From positions 124,001 to 188,000 of the forward strand of contig JADWOT020001419.1 of NCBI GenBank assembly GCA_036345935.2: DNA of 64,000 nt, in the 5' to 3' direction. The notes beneath the pieces are model-generated. The model saw only the letters and a program-made list of their open reading frames with translations. It was not told the origin of the DNA and ran no database searches. The stretch is from Taenia hydatigena (taxonomy: Eukaryota > Platyhelminthes > Cestoda > Cyclophyllidea > Taeniidae). This document shows, in pieces, positions 10,550 to 22,302 of the stretch (position 1 is the first letter of the stretch; the number at the start of each line of letters is the position of its first letter). The position numbers and the translations under genes were made by a program.

Positions 10550-12157
10550 GAATGCGGATTTGGCCTAAGCACTGGCAGAGCCCATGTAAGATCAAGTGTG
10601 GCTCTTTTCACCTGTAAGTTAAAAGCAGAGTAGATTGCTGAGCAGATAGCACTAATTCATGTGCTGAATGCCGATGCAATAGAAGGAAGTTATACTGGCA
10701 TAAAATCCTAATGTTTTGTATCAAGTGAGATTTTTATCTCTCAGACAAGAAGATAAATGCATCGGAAAAGAGCGTACATAATTAATTCCACCACAGACTA
10801 TTTCTGTCCCGAATGCGACACATTTCTTCACGAAAACAGACAGAAACGTATAATCATCTTGTTTTATCTGAAGTAGGTGCATTTTAATGCCAAGAAAGGA
10901 CACAGAAATGCAAATCAACAACTCTCGCATCCAGCAAGATATCATGACATCTGCTTGTAGCTGACTGGCTTACGCATAGACTAGCGCCGCGACGATAGTT
11001 GGGATCACTAGCGATTCCTTTGTCCCTTCACTATTCTACGAAGCTAGACTTAAAGGATGCAATCGCCATAATCTGTCGTGACTAAGTTCATTTATCGAGG
11101 AAGTTGTTCCCTGATTATAAGGTGATTTTTAGACATGAAGGTGATAAGACCACGTAGCATGCAGTATAGCGTACACACGACGCAAAGCCAAGATCCATAG
11201 ATCCTTCCCATACGTAGGCCACTTTTAGCTGGAATTTATTTCCTCTAGGTAGGAACGTGGACAAGTGGGTAAACACAGATAAATAAGGCAAGAAAAATGA
11301 AGTCTCACTTGTACATTGAGTAGAAGACATGCAGCGTTGTTAATAACCACTTCAAAATTATTTTATGCCTTTTTAAAGTTATGGTCATTGTTTGAAAGCA
11401 GAAAGAGTCTTAAAATGGCGAAGTTTATGTCCGCAAACAAGTGATCCAGCGAATGGACTGATTGAACTCGAAGCAATTTTACTCAGGATATATCAAGGTA
11501 ACACTCGTAATAAGATGCAACTTATGAAAATTAGTCATATTTGTGCAATGGCTGTGCTTGAAGTGAGCTCGAAAGTTTTATAGGCAAAAGGTTAAGAATG
11601 GGTGAGATGTGTACCCATGCTTATCCCTGTACGAGCAATGATTTCATATTGATTTAAAATTTAAAATAACTCGAGAGAGTTTCAAATAGTTTATTTGGCA
11701 CAGATTCGTATTAAAAGTGCTGTTTTTGCTCACCCCATCGCTTGCTGAATGCAAGTCTGGTTTATCTTCATAAAAGCTCTTCTTTCTGCATCGTCTACAT
11801 CGCAAGACTTTTAGATGCGGCGAAATTGGTAAGCTGTTGATATCTGACGAACCTCTTATCAAACGCTTTTTTCAAGCCCTCCTTTTTCACAAAATCACTT
11901 TCCTACAGCTACTTGCGGCAAATGCTATTTTGGCAGCCTAAATGCCATTGGTGTTAGACATGCGCGAAGGGTTGCATCTTCCTTTCATCAACACAGAAAA
12001 AGTATCCATTACTGCCCATGCCACACAGAAGCTGTGTGGTCAAAATCTAAAAAAACTCATCGAAAAGAGGAAATGTTATGTAGGAAAGCGTGAGAGAAGC
12101 AAGGGAGCAGGAAAATCGTGTCGCCACTTTTACTGTCAGCGTGCCAGTGTGACTTAG
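10550..12157 (+). CDS. Unidentified protein with a CPEC motif, four-exon model
   Basis: Four segments join with matching phases: 10550-10613 (donor ACCT|GTAAGTT), 10797-10872 (acceptor CCACCACAG, donor AA|GTAGGT), 11406-11497 (acceptor AGAAAG, donor CAAG|GTAACA) and 11997-12157 (acceptor in a pyrimidine tract ending AACACAG; stop TAG). The frame is open for 130 codons. Exon 1 starts ECGFGLSTGRAHVRSS, exon 2 carries 'YYFCPECDTFLHENRQKR', exon 3 'LKWRSLCPQTSDPANGLIEL' and exon 4 a Lys/Arg-rich C-terminus 'KKLIEKRKCY'. The Cys pair followed by His suggests a small zinc-binding module (B-box, zinc ribbon or PiggyBac-type C-terminus are all possible), but I cannot name it. The third acceptor is weak, and an alternative donor in exon 1 (CAT|GTAAGA) exists. 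Confidence 0.45.
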
Positions 12158-15100
12158 TCAACACATTTAATCAAGCGCTTAGGCATTTTTCAGTCAGCTG
12201 CTGGTCACTCTTAGATTGCAATTGTTGCTTTTACAGCCGAATTGCCTTTTTTCTATGCTGTATTGGGTGCAAGGATTTAGGGAGAAAATGGTTTGGAGCA
12301 CGTAGGCAACATAGGAGTAGGAGGTTAGTGTTGAATTGACAGACAAGCTTATTGTTCCTTTGGAAAAGGATAAGAATTGTCGAACAATTGTAAGGGAGTA
12401 GCTATGGCTCTCCTGATTTGTCGTTGGATAGTAATTTATTTTAACGGAGGAGTTGCGGCGAGTGAGGTCTAACTTGTTGGAGACAATTGGGAAATCCCAC
12501 TAAGCTCTTGGTCTTACATGGTGCCAAAGTCATCGCATTTTTTTCCCATGGAACATTTTATGGTTAGCATATGAACATCTGTCAATGGCGGTAGATGTTG
12601 ATTTTGCGTGCAAGATTTGTCAGCGCAGTACATCTGTGTTGGAATAGTCAGCTTCGCAAGGATTGTGAATCACGGTTTATACTGATGAGCGACCTCACAT
12701 CATGCATTTGTGGTGCAAGTGAGGCGTTAAGACTATTTGATTTGAGCCTAGAAGCAGGGAGGTCAGAGCATATATCACTAAGCCCGATACAATTTGTGAT
12801 AGCAGATTTGAAACACCGGCAGTCTAACCATACGAACCACTGAAGCGTGGTTGACGTGACAATTAGTTAAGCAGCGTCGCAGTTGCACACATCTTTTAGG
12901 CGTCTCCTAGTGTATTTCGACCAACAACAGTGAGAGTGTTACTGGAACTTTAACTTGCTTGATTTGAACTTAAAATCGTTGCGTAACACCCCCCAATCAT
13001 GATCAGTAAGCATAATGTCTTCCCTTGTCCCCGCCTCTTTACTACCATTAGTTCCATTGAATGGAAGTAATGGCCCTGGAAGGTGCCAATTCGTTCTGCG
13101 AGTCTTGATATTACCCTCAACTCTGACATGACGTGCAAATAAGTGCGAGATTTTAAAGAGAGTTGTAAAACACCTGCACCTTTGCTTGAAATAGAGCTGG
13201 ACCAGATATCAACAATCGTCTACACTTATGCTCATTTTCGCTTTAAAATCCATTAAAACCCAAATACTTACTCTTGTGCGTTAGCCTTCCTTTAGCCATA
13301 ATTTCGTTCAATGTTCTATAGTCTCCCTGTTGGGTTAAAAACTAAATCATTTTGCATTTACCATTAATTATTTTTATCTCACAACGCTGTGATTCCACAG
13401 TAGGCTATTTCGTTCTAGACTGTAGTGGTTTTATTTTGCATCTGGCCTTTTACTACAGCCGCCCATGCTCTCAGTTGCCAAGCATCTAACACTCGGTCTA
13501 GCGAACCATGCGACACCGATCCTTCAAGGAAAGTAGAATCTTTAACTTGCCTTAAAATTGTACTAAGCTAAGAGCTTCCATGCTGTCAGTGCGAAATGGC
13601 CTCACCGAACTTTATTGATCCAATGACTTGAAATCAGCGACAGAGTAGACCATTACCAAAAAGAATGCAGTAATACCTATTTAAGAAAATCAAAAGCTCT
13701 ATGTGTGGACTTTCTTTCGATAACTTGCCTTGTGTCCAAGTTTTATTTAATAATTAGATTCAAATCCTAATTGCAAATAAAATAATAAAAGAATGTTGCC
13801 GTGTATTTTAAGCTTCGCTAGTCAGAGAAAATTATTAATAAATGTCTAGACAATCACGCCTTTTCTCAAAGGAAACGGTGAGGTCGTGAGTAGCGTCACA
13901 ATTGGCCAAACTAAGGGGTATTTCCGGTTCCGAAAACTAATGCTTCAAATCAATAAAGCAAATGGTCACGCTCGCAAACATTCGTCACAGACTGATTAAA
14001 AAAGTTTTGTTAATCTTGAGCGAATGCTACTAAAAGATCATCCGTCTTGCCTGTTAAAGCGAGCGCTATCTGGTTCCACGAGATAGTAGAAATTGCGATT
14101 TATGGGCTCAGTAGCATAATTGTGCGGACTCTATTGTACATCGAAAGCACGGATATTTTAATTATGCTATGCATTTGAGTATATCATGCATCACATTTCG
14201 ACAACCAAGATGCTGGCTATTCTTGAAGCTTTCTGTTGATCAAGTGTCACTTCCTCAGCGAGAACCGAAAGGCGGTAGCCACGAGAACATCAAGCAATAC
14301 TAAGAAACGTTCCTAAGGGACAGCAACAGCACTTATGCAATTAAGAAATATTAAGTGATTTATTTGCCTTTTAAGTAGTTTTTTGATATATTTACAAAAG
14401 TATTTTCATTTTTACCTTTATCCTTACGAGTCTTCAAATGTTCCTCCATATTGGTCCCACCAGGACAGAAATTCCATTGTGGCAGGTATATTTGAGGGAT
14501 GGGCAGGATATTCTGGCAACGCTAATCTAGGTACCCTTTGAAAACTTCGTTTTAAAACTTTAAAAAGAAGTTATTGCTCACACTTTGTCCTCTACAATTG
14601 CATTGGATGCTTCACATGGGTCCTCAGCGTTGATACTCTAAAGCATATTTTTTGCAGAAAGAGTTTTCTTGGTGTCATAGTTACACTTTTGATTGTTCGC
14701 TTGCACACTTGAAAAGGATGGCAATACAATTGGTGCAATAGAGCACACAAGTATATAGATGTTTTCTTCACGTAAATTAGCTTAGGCGGTCTTTTATATT
14801 CCCCTAACGCATTCATAGTGTAGGATGACCCACCAATTACTGCTCAATTATGCATTGCTGTGACACCAAGAAGAGGTTACTCGTGCTTAAATCGATCAAA
14901 TTGTGAGGGGTAGCATACGGTGCCTTAGAAATTTATATAATTCCCTTCTTGGTAAAGGCAGCAACAGAAAACCTGCATTATCTGATCAGTAAATCACGTC
15001 CATTACGTTTGTTAGGAGCTGTTACTGTACCAGTTTAGGAACAAGAACACGAAAACCGCGTAACTATTGCACAAATTTCCTTATTATTAGTAATAAGAAA

Positions 15101-16111
15101 ACACGACTGCTCAATTTGAAAACTCTTCATCATTTTTGTTGGTTGCTCCCTTTTTGTACATTGTTGCAATCTTGCAGCACTCATTATGTAGATCCGAGAT
15201 GTGTGCGAATAGGTTTATGTCAACAACGTTGAGATGAGTGATGTCAGCACAATATTTGGAAAAGCTGAATTAGTTTAAAACGAGTGAGCTTTTCGATTCC
15301 CATCTTTCACCCCATTTAAAAAAGTGCAACCACGCGAGCAGTTTTGACGCATGGTGATGAATGTGACCGCTTATGACTTAATTGAGGTTATGATCCAAGT
15401 TCTGTTTTTGTGGCTGAACCCAACCATTTGCTTCTCATTATAACTTAATCGGATACGACAGTCACTAAGGTACACAGGCGCACCTGTAGTCAAGCGTGGC
15501 TACACTGTGAAAGAAGAGGCCTTGAAATGGAGGTAATTTAGATTTAAGTGATGGTACTCAAAGTGGTGAGTCCATTGAATTTATTCTCGAATGCAAGCGC
15601 ATCCTAAGAATTAAACGGTGGGACTTCGCTGTCACACTGCATGCTTTATGCGCATGTATATAAATACGGCTATAATACGCTTGGAACGAAACCATTAAAA
15701 GGGCCTTCAATTAACTTTATTTAATTTAAAATGATTCCATTGCGTTGGTTAAAAGAAACCCCTAAGTCATTGTTCAGGTTTGTTGAGAAGCAAGGTGTTT
15801 TGAGTTCACAAACCTACCGATAGAACCAAAAGTCCGTTGCTTTTGAATTTCGCCTTATGAATGTTGGAAGCATGTTTGATTGCAGACTTAACGCAGTTAC
15901 TCAAATCATCTAATTAAGCAGCCGAAGACTCGTTACCGAATCGCGCGATTAAGCTAACATTATTTCCTCAGCGATTCATATTGACAAATCTGCCACATCT
16001 AATTGGACTGCGATATAACGTTCACAAGCCGCTCACTAACGCAAGGTCACGGTATGCTGCAAACAATGGCGACCAGAGGCTCGTCATGCAGATGACTTTC
16101 TTAATGGTACA
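12158..16111. other. No recognised gene
   Basis: Scattered short frames (12595-12843 plus, 12950-13138 minus, 14592-14816 minus) have no motif or convincing splice pair. A/T-rich tracts are frequent between 13.7 and 15.8 kb. I see no repeat copy matching the other families in the window. Confidence 0.5.
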
Positions 16112-16234
16112 AATGTAACAAAAACACTTGAAATGGTGGAAGATAGACTGTCAGTGATAAAGATGACAGATGCCTATAAACACCTTCAGCTTGGAATTGA
16201 ACAAGAGACTAGAGGCAATTTAGGTTTGCATTGA
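16112..16234 (+). mobile_element. Ty3/gypsy-type reverse transcriptase fragment
   Basis: A 40-codon open stretch ending TGA at 16232-16234 reads NVTKTLEMVEDRLSVIK, then MTDAYKHLQLGIEQETRG. This follows the start of the LTR-retrotransposon reverse transcriptase palm: a helix of the 'P-x-P-x-[DE]-x-[LI]-F-x-x-L-x-x' kind, then [KT]-[ILM]-[DT]-[LT]-x-D-A-Y-x-x-[LI]-x-[LI]. The usual D-L-x-x-A-Y core appears as T-D-A-Y, so the catalytic Asp of motif A may be replaced. Only this piece is readable; upstream protease and downstream F/Y-x-D-D motifs were not seen. It is a decayed fossil. Confidence 0.5.
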
Positions 16235-18195
16235 TAATCTTTGATTGCATTCTCATGCTAACAATTCATTACGCTAAAATAGTGACGCAGGCATTGATTG
16301 TTGGGTAAGGAAATATTCATGTCGCGCAATTGCGGGGACTTTCGCTGTTAAACGTGCACGAGAACCGCATGGCTGTGTTCGTCATTACAATCAGAATAGG
16401 TGGGATTATACCAAATCTATACATTTGCCACTACCTCATCAAACTAAAGTACAGCCTTTTGTGGTGGCGCTTGTAAGGACCCCTGCCGGAACAGAATTCA
16501 GAGCTCTTAACATTAAACAACACATGACGTTAAATGGTGGAACTATGGGTTTTAACAATGCAAGTTACGAAGTGCAATGCATTTAATTTAGCCCAGCTTA
16601 AATGCTGTAGTAGTGGCGCAGAATGGCAGGATGTATAATCGTGTATACATGCATAAACACCTGGTACGGGGATTGAGGTGAGAAGAGTTGGTAATCTCTT
16701 CTTGTGAAGAACTCAGAACAATAATTAAAAGTTAAATTTTAATTACCGTTAATTAAGGTACTAAATGGGCAGGAGAGTGCAGCTATATAATACAATTATC
16801 ATAGTAGGCCCCTTAAGCACCGGTCAGACCTAATCTTTCTACTTTACTTGAAGTGCGTACTTTGCTGGTTTACGAGAGAGCCACTTCACGCACGTGGCAA
16901 AGAATACCATTAGCCATGGTCTGCTGTCGCTATATACCATCGCCAGTCATCTCTTGCACTGATTTTCTGCTCTTACTGCCCTTACTACATTGATTGTGTC
17001 ATACGTTATTACTTTGAAGGCCAGTCGCCTACATTAGCGATGCCCACTGGACGCAAAATTTGCCATTAGGTCACATGGCACTTCAGTCCCAAACAAAATA
17101 AAATATTTTCATTCCTAGGTCTATCATTCCGTTTACCATGCCTGATTACAGTCGAGCATTGTAACAACGCCTCACGCGGCCGTGCTGATACACAGGACAG
17201 GCAATTTTATCCTGCTTTCCAGATTTGCTTTAATGGGTAAATTGAATGATGCAATGCGCACGTATTTGCGTTTTCCTTTTCGATTTCGTACAAATTTAGG
17301 CCACGGTTGATATTTGTGCGCGGATACCTTTGCAAAGTTTGCTTACTTCATTACAAATTTTTGGCGATAAGCACCCAGTGACTGCTAACCTTATGACCAG
17401 ACAGGCGACATCTCACCCGAGGAAGAAGTGAACTCTTAAATGCTAAATGGTTATCACCGAGTCATCCCAGTAATTTAGCCAAAATATACTACTAATCGAA
17501 TTCGTCTGCTCCTCTCGAAACGGATAAACGCCGAATCCATTACTTTCCACTGACATACTTTATAATATTCAGAGCGCTGAGGAGTGGCATACCGGTTCAT
17601 GGTTGGCAGCATGAATAGTACACGAAAAAGTTTTCAACCTAATGAAATCTTGACTTGTGCATGAAATTTTTATACTTCTTTGACAATAAAGAACTCTTAC
17701 TGATGAAATACTGAACTGACCCATTGCATAAAATTTTGGAAATCTTGATGGGCTACAAACACATGGCTCATGTTTTACTGAATGCGGATTCGCACTGTCG
17801 GCTAATTTATGCTTTAAAGCTGGCAATACGAACTGTCTAGCCTATGAGAAAATACCGACACAGATTGGTGGTGGACAAAGCTGATTACCAAACATTTATT
17901 AAGACCTTTCGTTTGGGATGGACACAAGTGCTTAATAAGGGACCAAAATCGGGGTACTATGCACAATATTGACATGTCTTCCCGCAACACAGGACGCGAT
18001 TTGCAAATAAAGCAACTACATGTGTATCTAATCAGCATGGTTTGCTGTATAGTCTTGTAATTGAGCAGAAATCTACGTTGGTTACATATTTGAACTGCCC
18101 CTTGGCAGTACTACTTTATCGCTAGATCAGAAAACTGGATGAAAGTGGCTGATAAAAGACAGTAGCGCCTGTCTGGGCAAATGATTCGGTCCATT
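16235..18195. other. No recognised gene
   Basis: Two overlapping minus frames at 17569-18038 have several Cys residues but no ordered motif. The plus strand shows only short A/T-rich frames. Nothing here can be named. Confidence 0.45.
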
Positions 18196-18329
18196 TTACC
18201 CTACGCTATGGGTAAGCTCGTCAATATTTTGTACGACGTTTCCTCTTTCGGTGTCTGTGCAAGTGATCGATTCTACCTTAGAGAAATAGTTCAACTTATT
18301 TTCCAGGTTGCCTTCCATCACGTCATATT
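18196..18329 (-). CDS. Candidate terminal exon, hydrophilic C-terminus
   Basis: On the minus strand, after an acceptor TTCGAGTCAAG, the frame is open from 18329 to a TAA at 18196-18198 and reads YDVMEGNLENKLNYFSKVES, then ITCTDTERGNVVQNIDELTH. The Asn/Glu/Asp-rich composition looks protein-like. No domain is recognised. A GTAG donor-like site inside (SK|VE) means the exon could be shorter. The opposite strand is also open, so the coding strand is uncertain. Confidence 0.28.
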
Positions 18330-19156
18330 CTTGACTCGAAAAACTTTTTGTGTGGCGAATTCGTATGAAGATGATGGTCAAGGGAAAAGTACCTGATTGC
18401 ATTTGTCGGGATCGAGTTCAGTGCCCAGAGTTTAGGAATATATTTGCATTACTAGCCTAACTGCTTTAGACTTGGTGAAATTTTGATAGCTCTGAGAGAG
18501 TGGACAGGTCTCAATATTGGAAGGGTTAGACCGGAATGTGGAGGTGGTAGATTAACATTTGAAGCCAATAATGTCTTTTAGCTAAAGTGTCCTTCTGACT
18601 TCGTATAAACTTGCTTATAGGATGTTAGTTACAATTTGGTTCTCCGCACCCAGTTTGGTTGATAGCCTACGTGAGCATCTCATAAATTCCTAGCATGGTC
18701 TTACTTTTTCAAATGCAAAGAAGAAATAAAGCAGAGCCACAAAAGAATATGGCTTTGTTGCCAACTTTGACTGCTGTGTTTGCAAGGGAGCAAGGACTAC
18801 AATAATAGCGAAACAGTCTCTTACCGCCTTTACACGCCCATGCTAGAATGCAGCCCAGATCAAAGAAAGCACTAGGCATAGAAGAAACCCGCATTGGGAC
18901 CCCAAATTTCATGGTATGGTGGCCGAAATAACTGTAAAATCAGCGTTATAATGCTGCTCCTAAGCCGTTATTTATGTATGAGCGAAATTCGGTCAGGGCG
19001 CGTTCGCAGCGACAGGAACCTATTATCCAATTTTCCGGCTAAAATGTTTCAGTGCGCAAGTTGCGTTGTCGTTTGTGCAAAGTTTTGCATTTTGCTAAAA
19101 GGCCACTTCTCCATTTCGCTAGCTAATTTGAAGATTATTTGTATTTTGTCAGAAAT

Positions 19157-19402
19157 TCAGCCATGATTGCCACTTGCAATACAGGGACATTTGATGTTCC
19201 TGGTAGTACATGAACATAAAGTTGGTAATCCGAATGTGGAATTTGCCCATACACCGCTGGGCTTCTCGAGCATAATTCGCAGTCCAATTGCCTGACAGGA
19301 TGCAACACCTGCCTGTCTAGTAGCTAGAGGCCCGTTCTGATAGGCATTGAAGTCGCCTAGCAAAAAAAGACTTATTAGCACTAGTCTGCTCTTCATGACC
19401 AA
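19157..19402 (-). mobile_element. Non-LTR retrotransposon endonuclease (EEP) fragment
   Basis: The minus frame (82 codons to a stop) contains LISLFLLGDFNAYQNGPL, then 'GVASCQAIGLRIMLEK' and 'GVWANSTFGLPTLCSC'. This is the order in the endonuclease/exonuclease/phosphatase domain of LINE elements of the RTE/CR1/Jockey type: L-x-G-D-F-N-A, then G-x-x-x-N-x-N-G-x-x-L-L, then N-T-x-F-x-x-P. The D and N of GDFN, which bind metal and phosphate, are kept. The expected S-x-I-D-[FY] and final S-D-H motifs are not readable, and no reverse transcriptase follows, so it is a 5' fragment. Confidence 0.6.
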
Positions 19403-19439
19403 TAAATTACTGGGATGAGTTTATGCAGCATAGTTCTAA

Positions 19440-19712
19440 GCTAGGGTCTAAGTGATTCTAAAATTTACTTTATCTAAAAAGGTCCTACCAGAGGGCACGT
19501 AAGATAGTGTGTATTCCTTGGCGTCATTGACAGGCACGGTGATTAAGCTTTGTAGTTATGAGACAGTCTTCAATGTTTACGTGATCTTCAAGCAGAGCCA
19601 GATCCACCAGCACTGCAGCAGTATTAGAGGTCGCTTGCTTACCGCGTCTACTCTGGCCCTTGAATCCAGCAAGAAGGAGTTTGGTTCGTTAAAATCATCT
19701 ATTAGTATAATT
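19440..19712 (-). mobile_element. Possible second, more decayed endonuclease-like fragment
   Basis: About 300 bp upstream on the same strand, the minus strand reads IILIDDFNEPNSFLLDSRAR and, in a later stretch, 'EYTLSYVPSGRTFLDKVNF'. DDFNE occupies the place of GDFNA, and the second piece resembles the T-x-x-x-x-x-G-R-S-x-[IL]-D-x-V segment of the same domain. The two pieces are separated by stop codons. It may be a second insertion, or a duplicated part of the element at 19157-19402. Confidence 0.3.
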
Positions 19713-19950
19713 TAGCCATACTAAGTAAAAATTTAGCCAAGTGCATGTACCGAGCTCTCCTCTGACCTGCTGAAGCTAACGACTCCTTTGATGTGAGATA
19801 TCATTCAACTAAATACTTCTCATTTAAGTGGCGCCATGACTGGAGTTGTGTTCTTGTTTAAGTAGCGTCATGATCAGTGTTATGTTCGTTCAATTTAATC
19901 TGATAACCTTGTGCTGATCGTGTATAGCAGTGCTAGTCAGAACTACGGAT

Positions 19951-21050
19951 ATGGAAGCAGAGGTAAGCTGGATTGTTCAGATCTTGACAAGCGCTTCTTA
20001 TTCACTTCAATCTAGATCCCTTTGTCATCGTTAAATTGTTAAATTGCTCAGTAGTGCACAATTTTCTATATTTTATTCATTACCTATTTAAAAATTACTC
20101 CTTCTCAAAGCAAAATGGCATGATTTAAAGATCGCTAACCTCCCTGACGAAGTACGCAGAACAATATGCGAGTATCTTAGCTCTTTTGACATAGCAAGCA
20201 TTTGCGTTGCACTTCCGGGGTGGAAATCTGTTATCTTTTCAAAAAATGAACATTCATACATAAGCAGGTGTATGTAGCCCTGTTGTCGCACCCGCAGCCA
20301 CTGTCCCTCTTGAGGATTAACAAATGTATTGAAAAACATTTTGAACAGATGAAATTCCATCTTCGGTTTTCATCCCATTCTGTCCCCACGAATGCCTTTA
20401 AAAGGGTAGGCTGCGTCTTAATAGAGTCCGCAATGAACATTAAAAAGCTGGCTCCTTCAGACTTGATTCATTCGAAGCTTGTGGAATTATCAATGAGAAT
20501 CGTTAATTCTACTCGCACTACTACGGTAGATGTTAGTGTATTGCGTCTTAAACAGTCATATCTTATGTTACCAGAAAACTACAGACTCATTTTGCGCCTC
20601 CTTGAAGGTAGCGAATTTGAACGGCGTCAAGAAGGAAGATTAAAGCTAGCTGATTATGACTGCGCTTTCTATGTTATTGGACTTTCATTGCTCCTGCAGC
20701 AGTGTCTGAATGTTAGGGCTGAATTACACGACACAATGTCAAAATTGTCTCCTAATCAAACATTTGAAATTATCATAATTGAAGACGTAGAATGCAAAAG
20801 GATTAGCGGGATGAAGTTCTTCTTAGACTGTGCCGATAAACTTGGCTTCATGGATAACTCACCTCTGATGTCTACACCAATGAATTGGCGGATGTGGCGC
20901 ATTCGGGAGGATGTTACCCGGATTGCTAATTGCAAGGAATTATTTCGATGGACATGCCAAGATGTCATTTGGAGGCGCATGCAAACGCCTCTGTTTCAAT
21001 TAGCTGCAATGCCTTATGAAGTGCTCGACTTCCCTGATTGGTTCTTATAA
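19951..21050 (+). CDS. F-box protein, three exons, 294 residues
   Basis: Exon 1 (19951-19962) is a four-codon start, MEAE, ending GAG|GTAAGC. Exon 2 (20131-20267) begins in phase 0 after ...TTTAAAG, and exon 3 (20315-21050) follows a 47-nt GT-AG intron (20268-20314, ending CTCTTGAG) in phase 2 and stops at TAA. Residues about 5-40 form an F-box: IANLPDEVRRTICEYLSSFD, then IASICVALPGWKSVIF, matching L-P-x-E-[IV], [IL]-x-x-[YF]-L, D-[LI] and the W before a hydrophobic end. F-box proteins bind Skp1 and recruit substrates to SCF ubiquitin ligases. The remaining 250 residues are Leu-rich, with a hydrophobic stretch FYVIGLSLLLQQCL and an acidic/aromatic tail ending EVLDFPDWFL. I see no WD40 or LRR repeats, so the substrate is unknown. 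Without the short intron the F-box frame hits a stop at once, which supports the splice. Confidence 0.8.
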
Positions 21051-22302
21051 GTACTTCATAATTAAATTGAAGCAATCACAAGCGTTTGTTCTGCTCATTG
21101 CACCTCTTTTTCCTTTCTCATGTGATAAATCTACCATGTCCAGATCTGAATAATTTTGCAGAAGTCTAAGCAGCAGGCATGATTCTCCTGATGGGTTTAA
21201 TTCTTATCAATGACTTTGTTAAACGCAAATTCCTCATGAAGCCTACTTTGGCAGTGCATAAGGCAATGCTAAATAGTTATTGAGGTGTTTACCGTGATTT
21301 TATCGTTAGTAGAGCAGGGTATGATTGTAGATAGCAGAATCGCAAGTAATTCTGGGTGGCATCTTACGCATTTAAAAGAGACCGACGTCTTGAGCTGGCA
21401 AAAGATCTCATTGAAAGCGCACGAAAGGGAGCGTTCTACTTGACTTCGTTCAATGCACATCTGTCTCACTGAAACTCGTCACTGTGTGAAAACATACTTA
21501 AGAGGAATCTAAGAGAGGAGCCTGCAGCTTGATATTTATTCCTATGCCGAAGGAGCTTTCCTCCTGCTTCTAAGGTTATGCTTGCATAACCACCTGATGT
21601 GGGATGGTTGAGCTTAGATATTACTGCAACATAATGGTAGGGTTTTCCAAAGTGTCGGAATCCATTATGAAGGAAGGCCTAGTTACCGGTCGGCTTTTGC
21701 GCTAACTATTTTATTTGCTTTTCTCTAAAGTGTTTCAAATGCGCAGATAGCATCAGTGAAACCCGATGCTCCACAAGGCGTGGTGGCGTTTCCAAACCCA
21801 TTCGCCTAGTCTCTTTAATGGTGCGCTGAGGAACATGACTCCTGCGAGTATCAGCACAAGCTAATCAGAAAGCGTCATGTCCAATGCCATTCGCCAAATT
21901 ATTTGAATGGTCGGGCGGGAGGTGTAAATGCTAGTCTCGTGATTTGGCAGCACACCTGTTGCATTTGCAATGCCATCTAGATCTTGCTCTTCTACTGGGT
22001 AGTAACACTACGCCACATGTGTAGAACGACAACTAGGTAAAATAAACACAGAAGACTTCGTAAGGCAGGGAGAGTTGCAGGCAATTTTCTCGAATTGCTG
22101 GAGACTTTGCTATTTAGGGAGGTATGCACAACTCACTACCTCCTCTTCCATTGCCAATCTCAAGTGCTATAGGTTCTGTCTGCTCAAGCAATCCGCAATT
22201 ATGCGAAGCGAGGGTCAAAGCTGAGGCAAAGATAAATGAATAGAAAGCAGAGATAGGGTCTTGGAAAATAGTCTTTTCCTTACACCCTTCCTTCCACAAG
22301 AA
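21051..22302. other. Downstream of the F-box gene; no recognised gene
   Basis: Short frames only (21269-21469 minus, 22114-22299 minus). No clear AATAAA lies close to the F-box stop codon. Nothing else is supported. Confidence 0.45.

Noticed and set aside
20265..20280. Apparent frameshift in the F-box gene
   Set aside because: A 47-nt GT-AG intron (20268-20314) restores the frame in phase 2, so no sequence error or pseudogene is needed.
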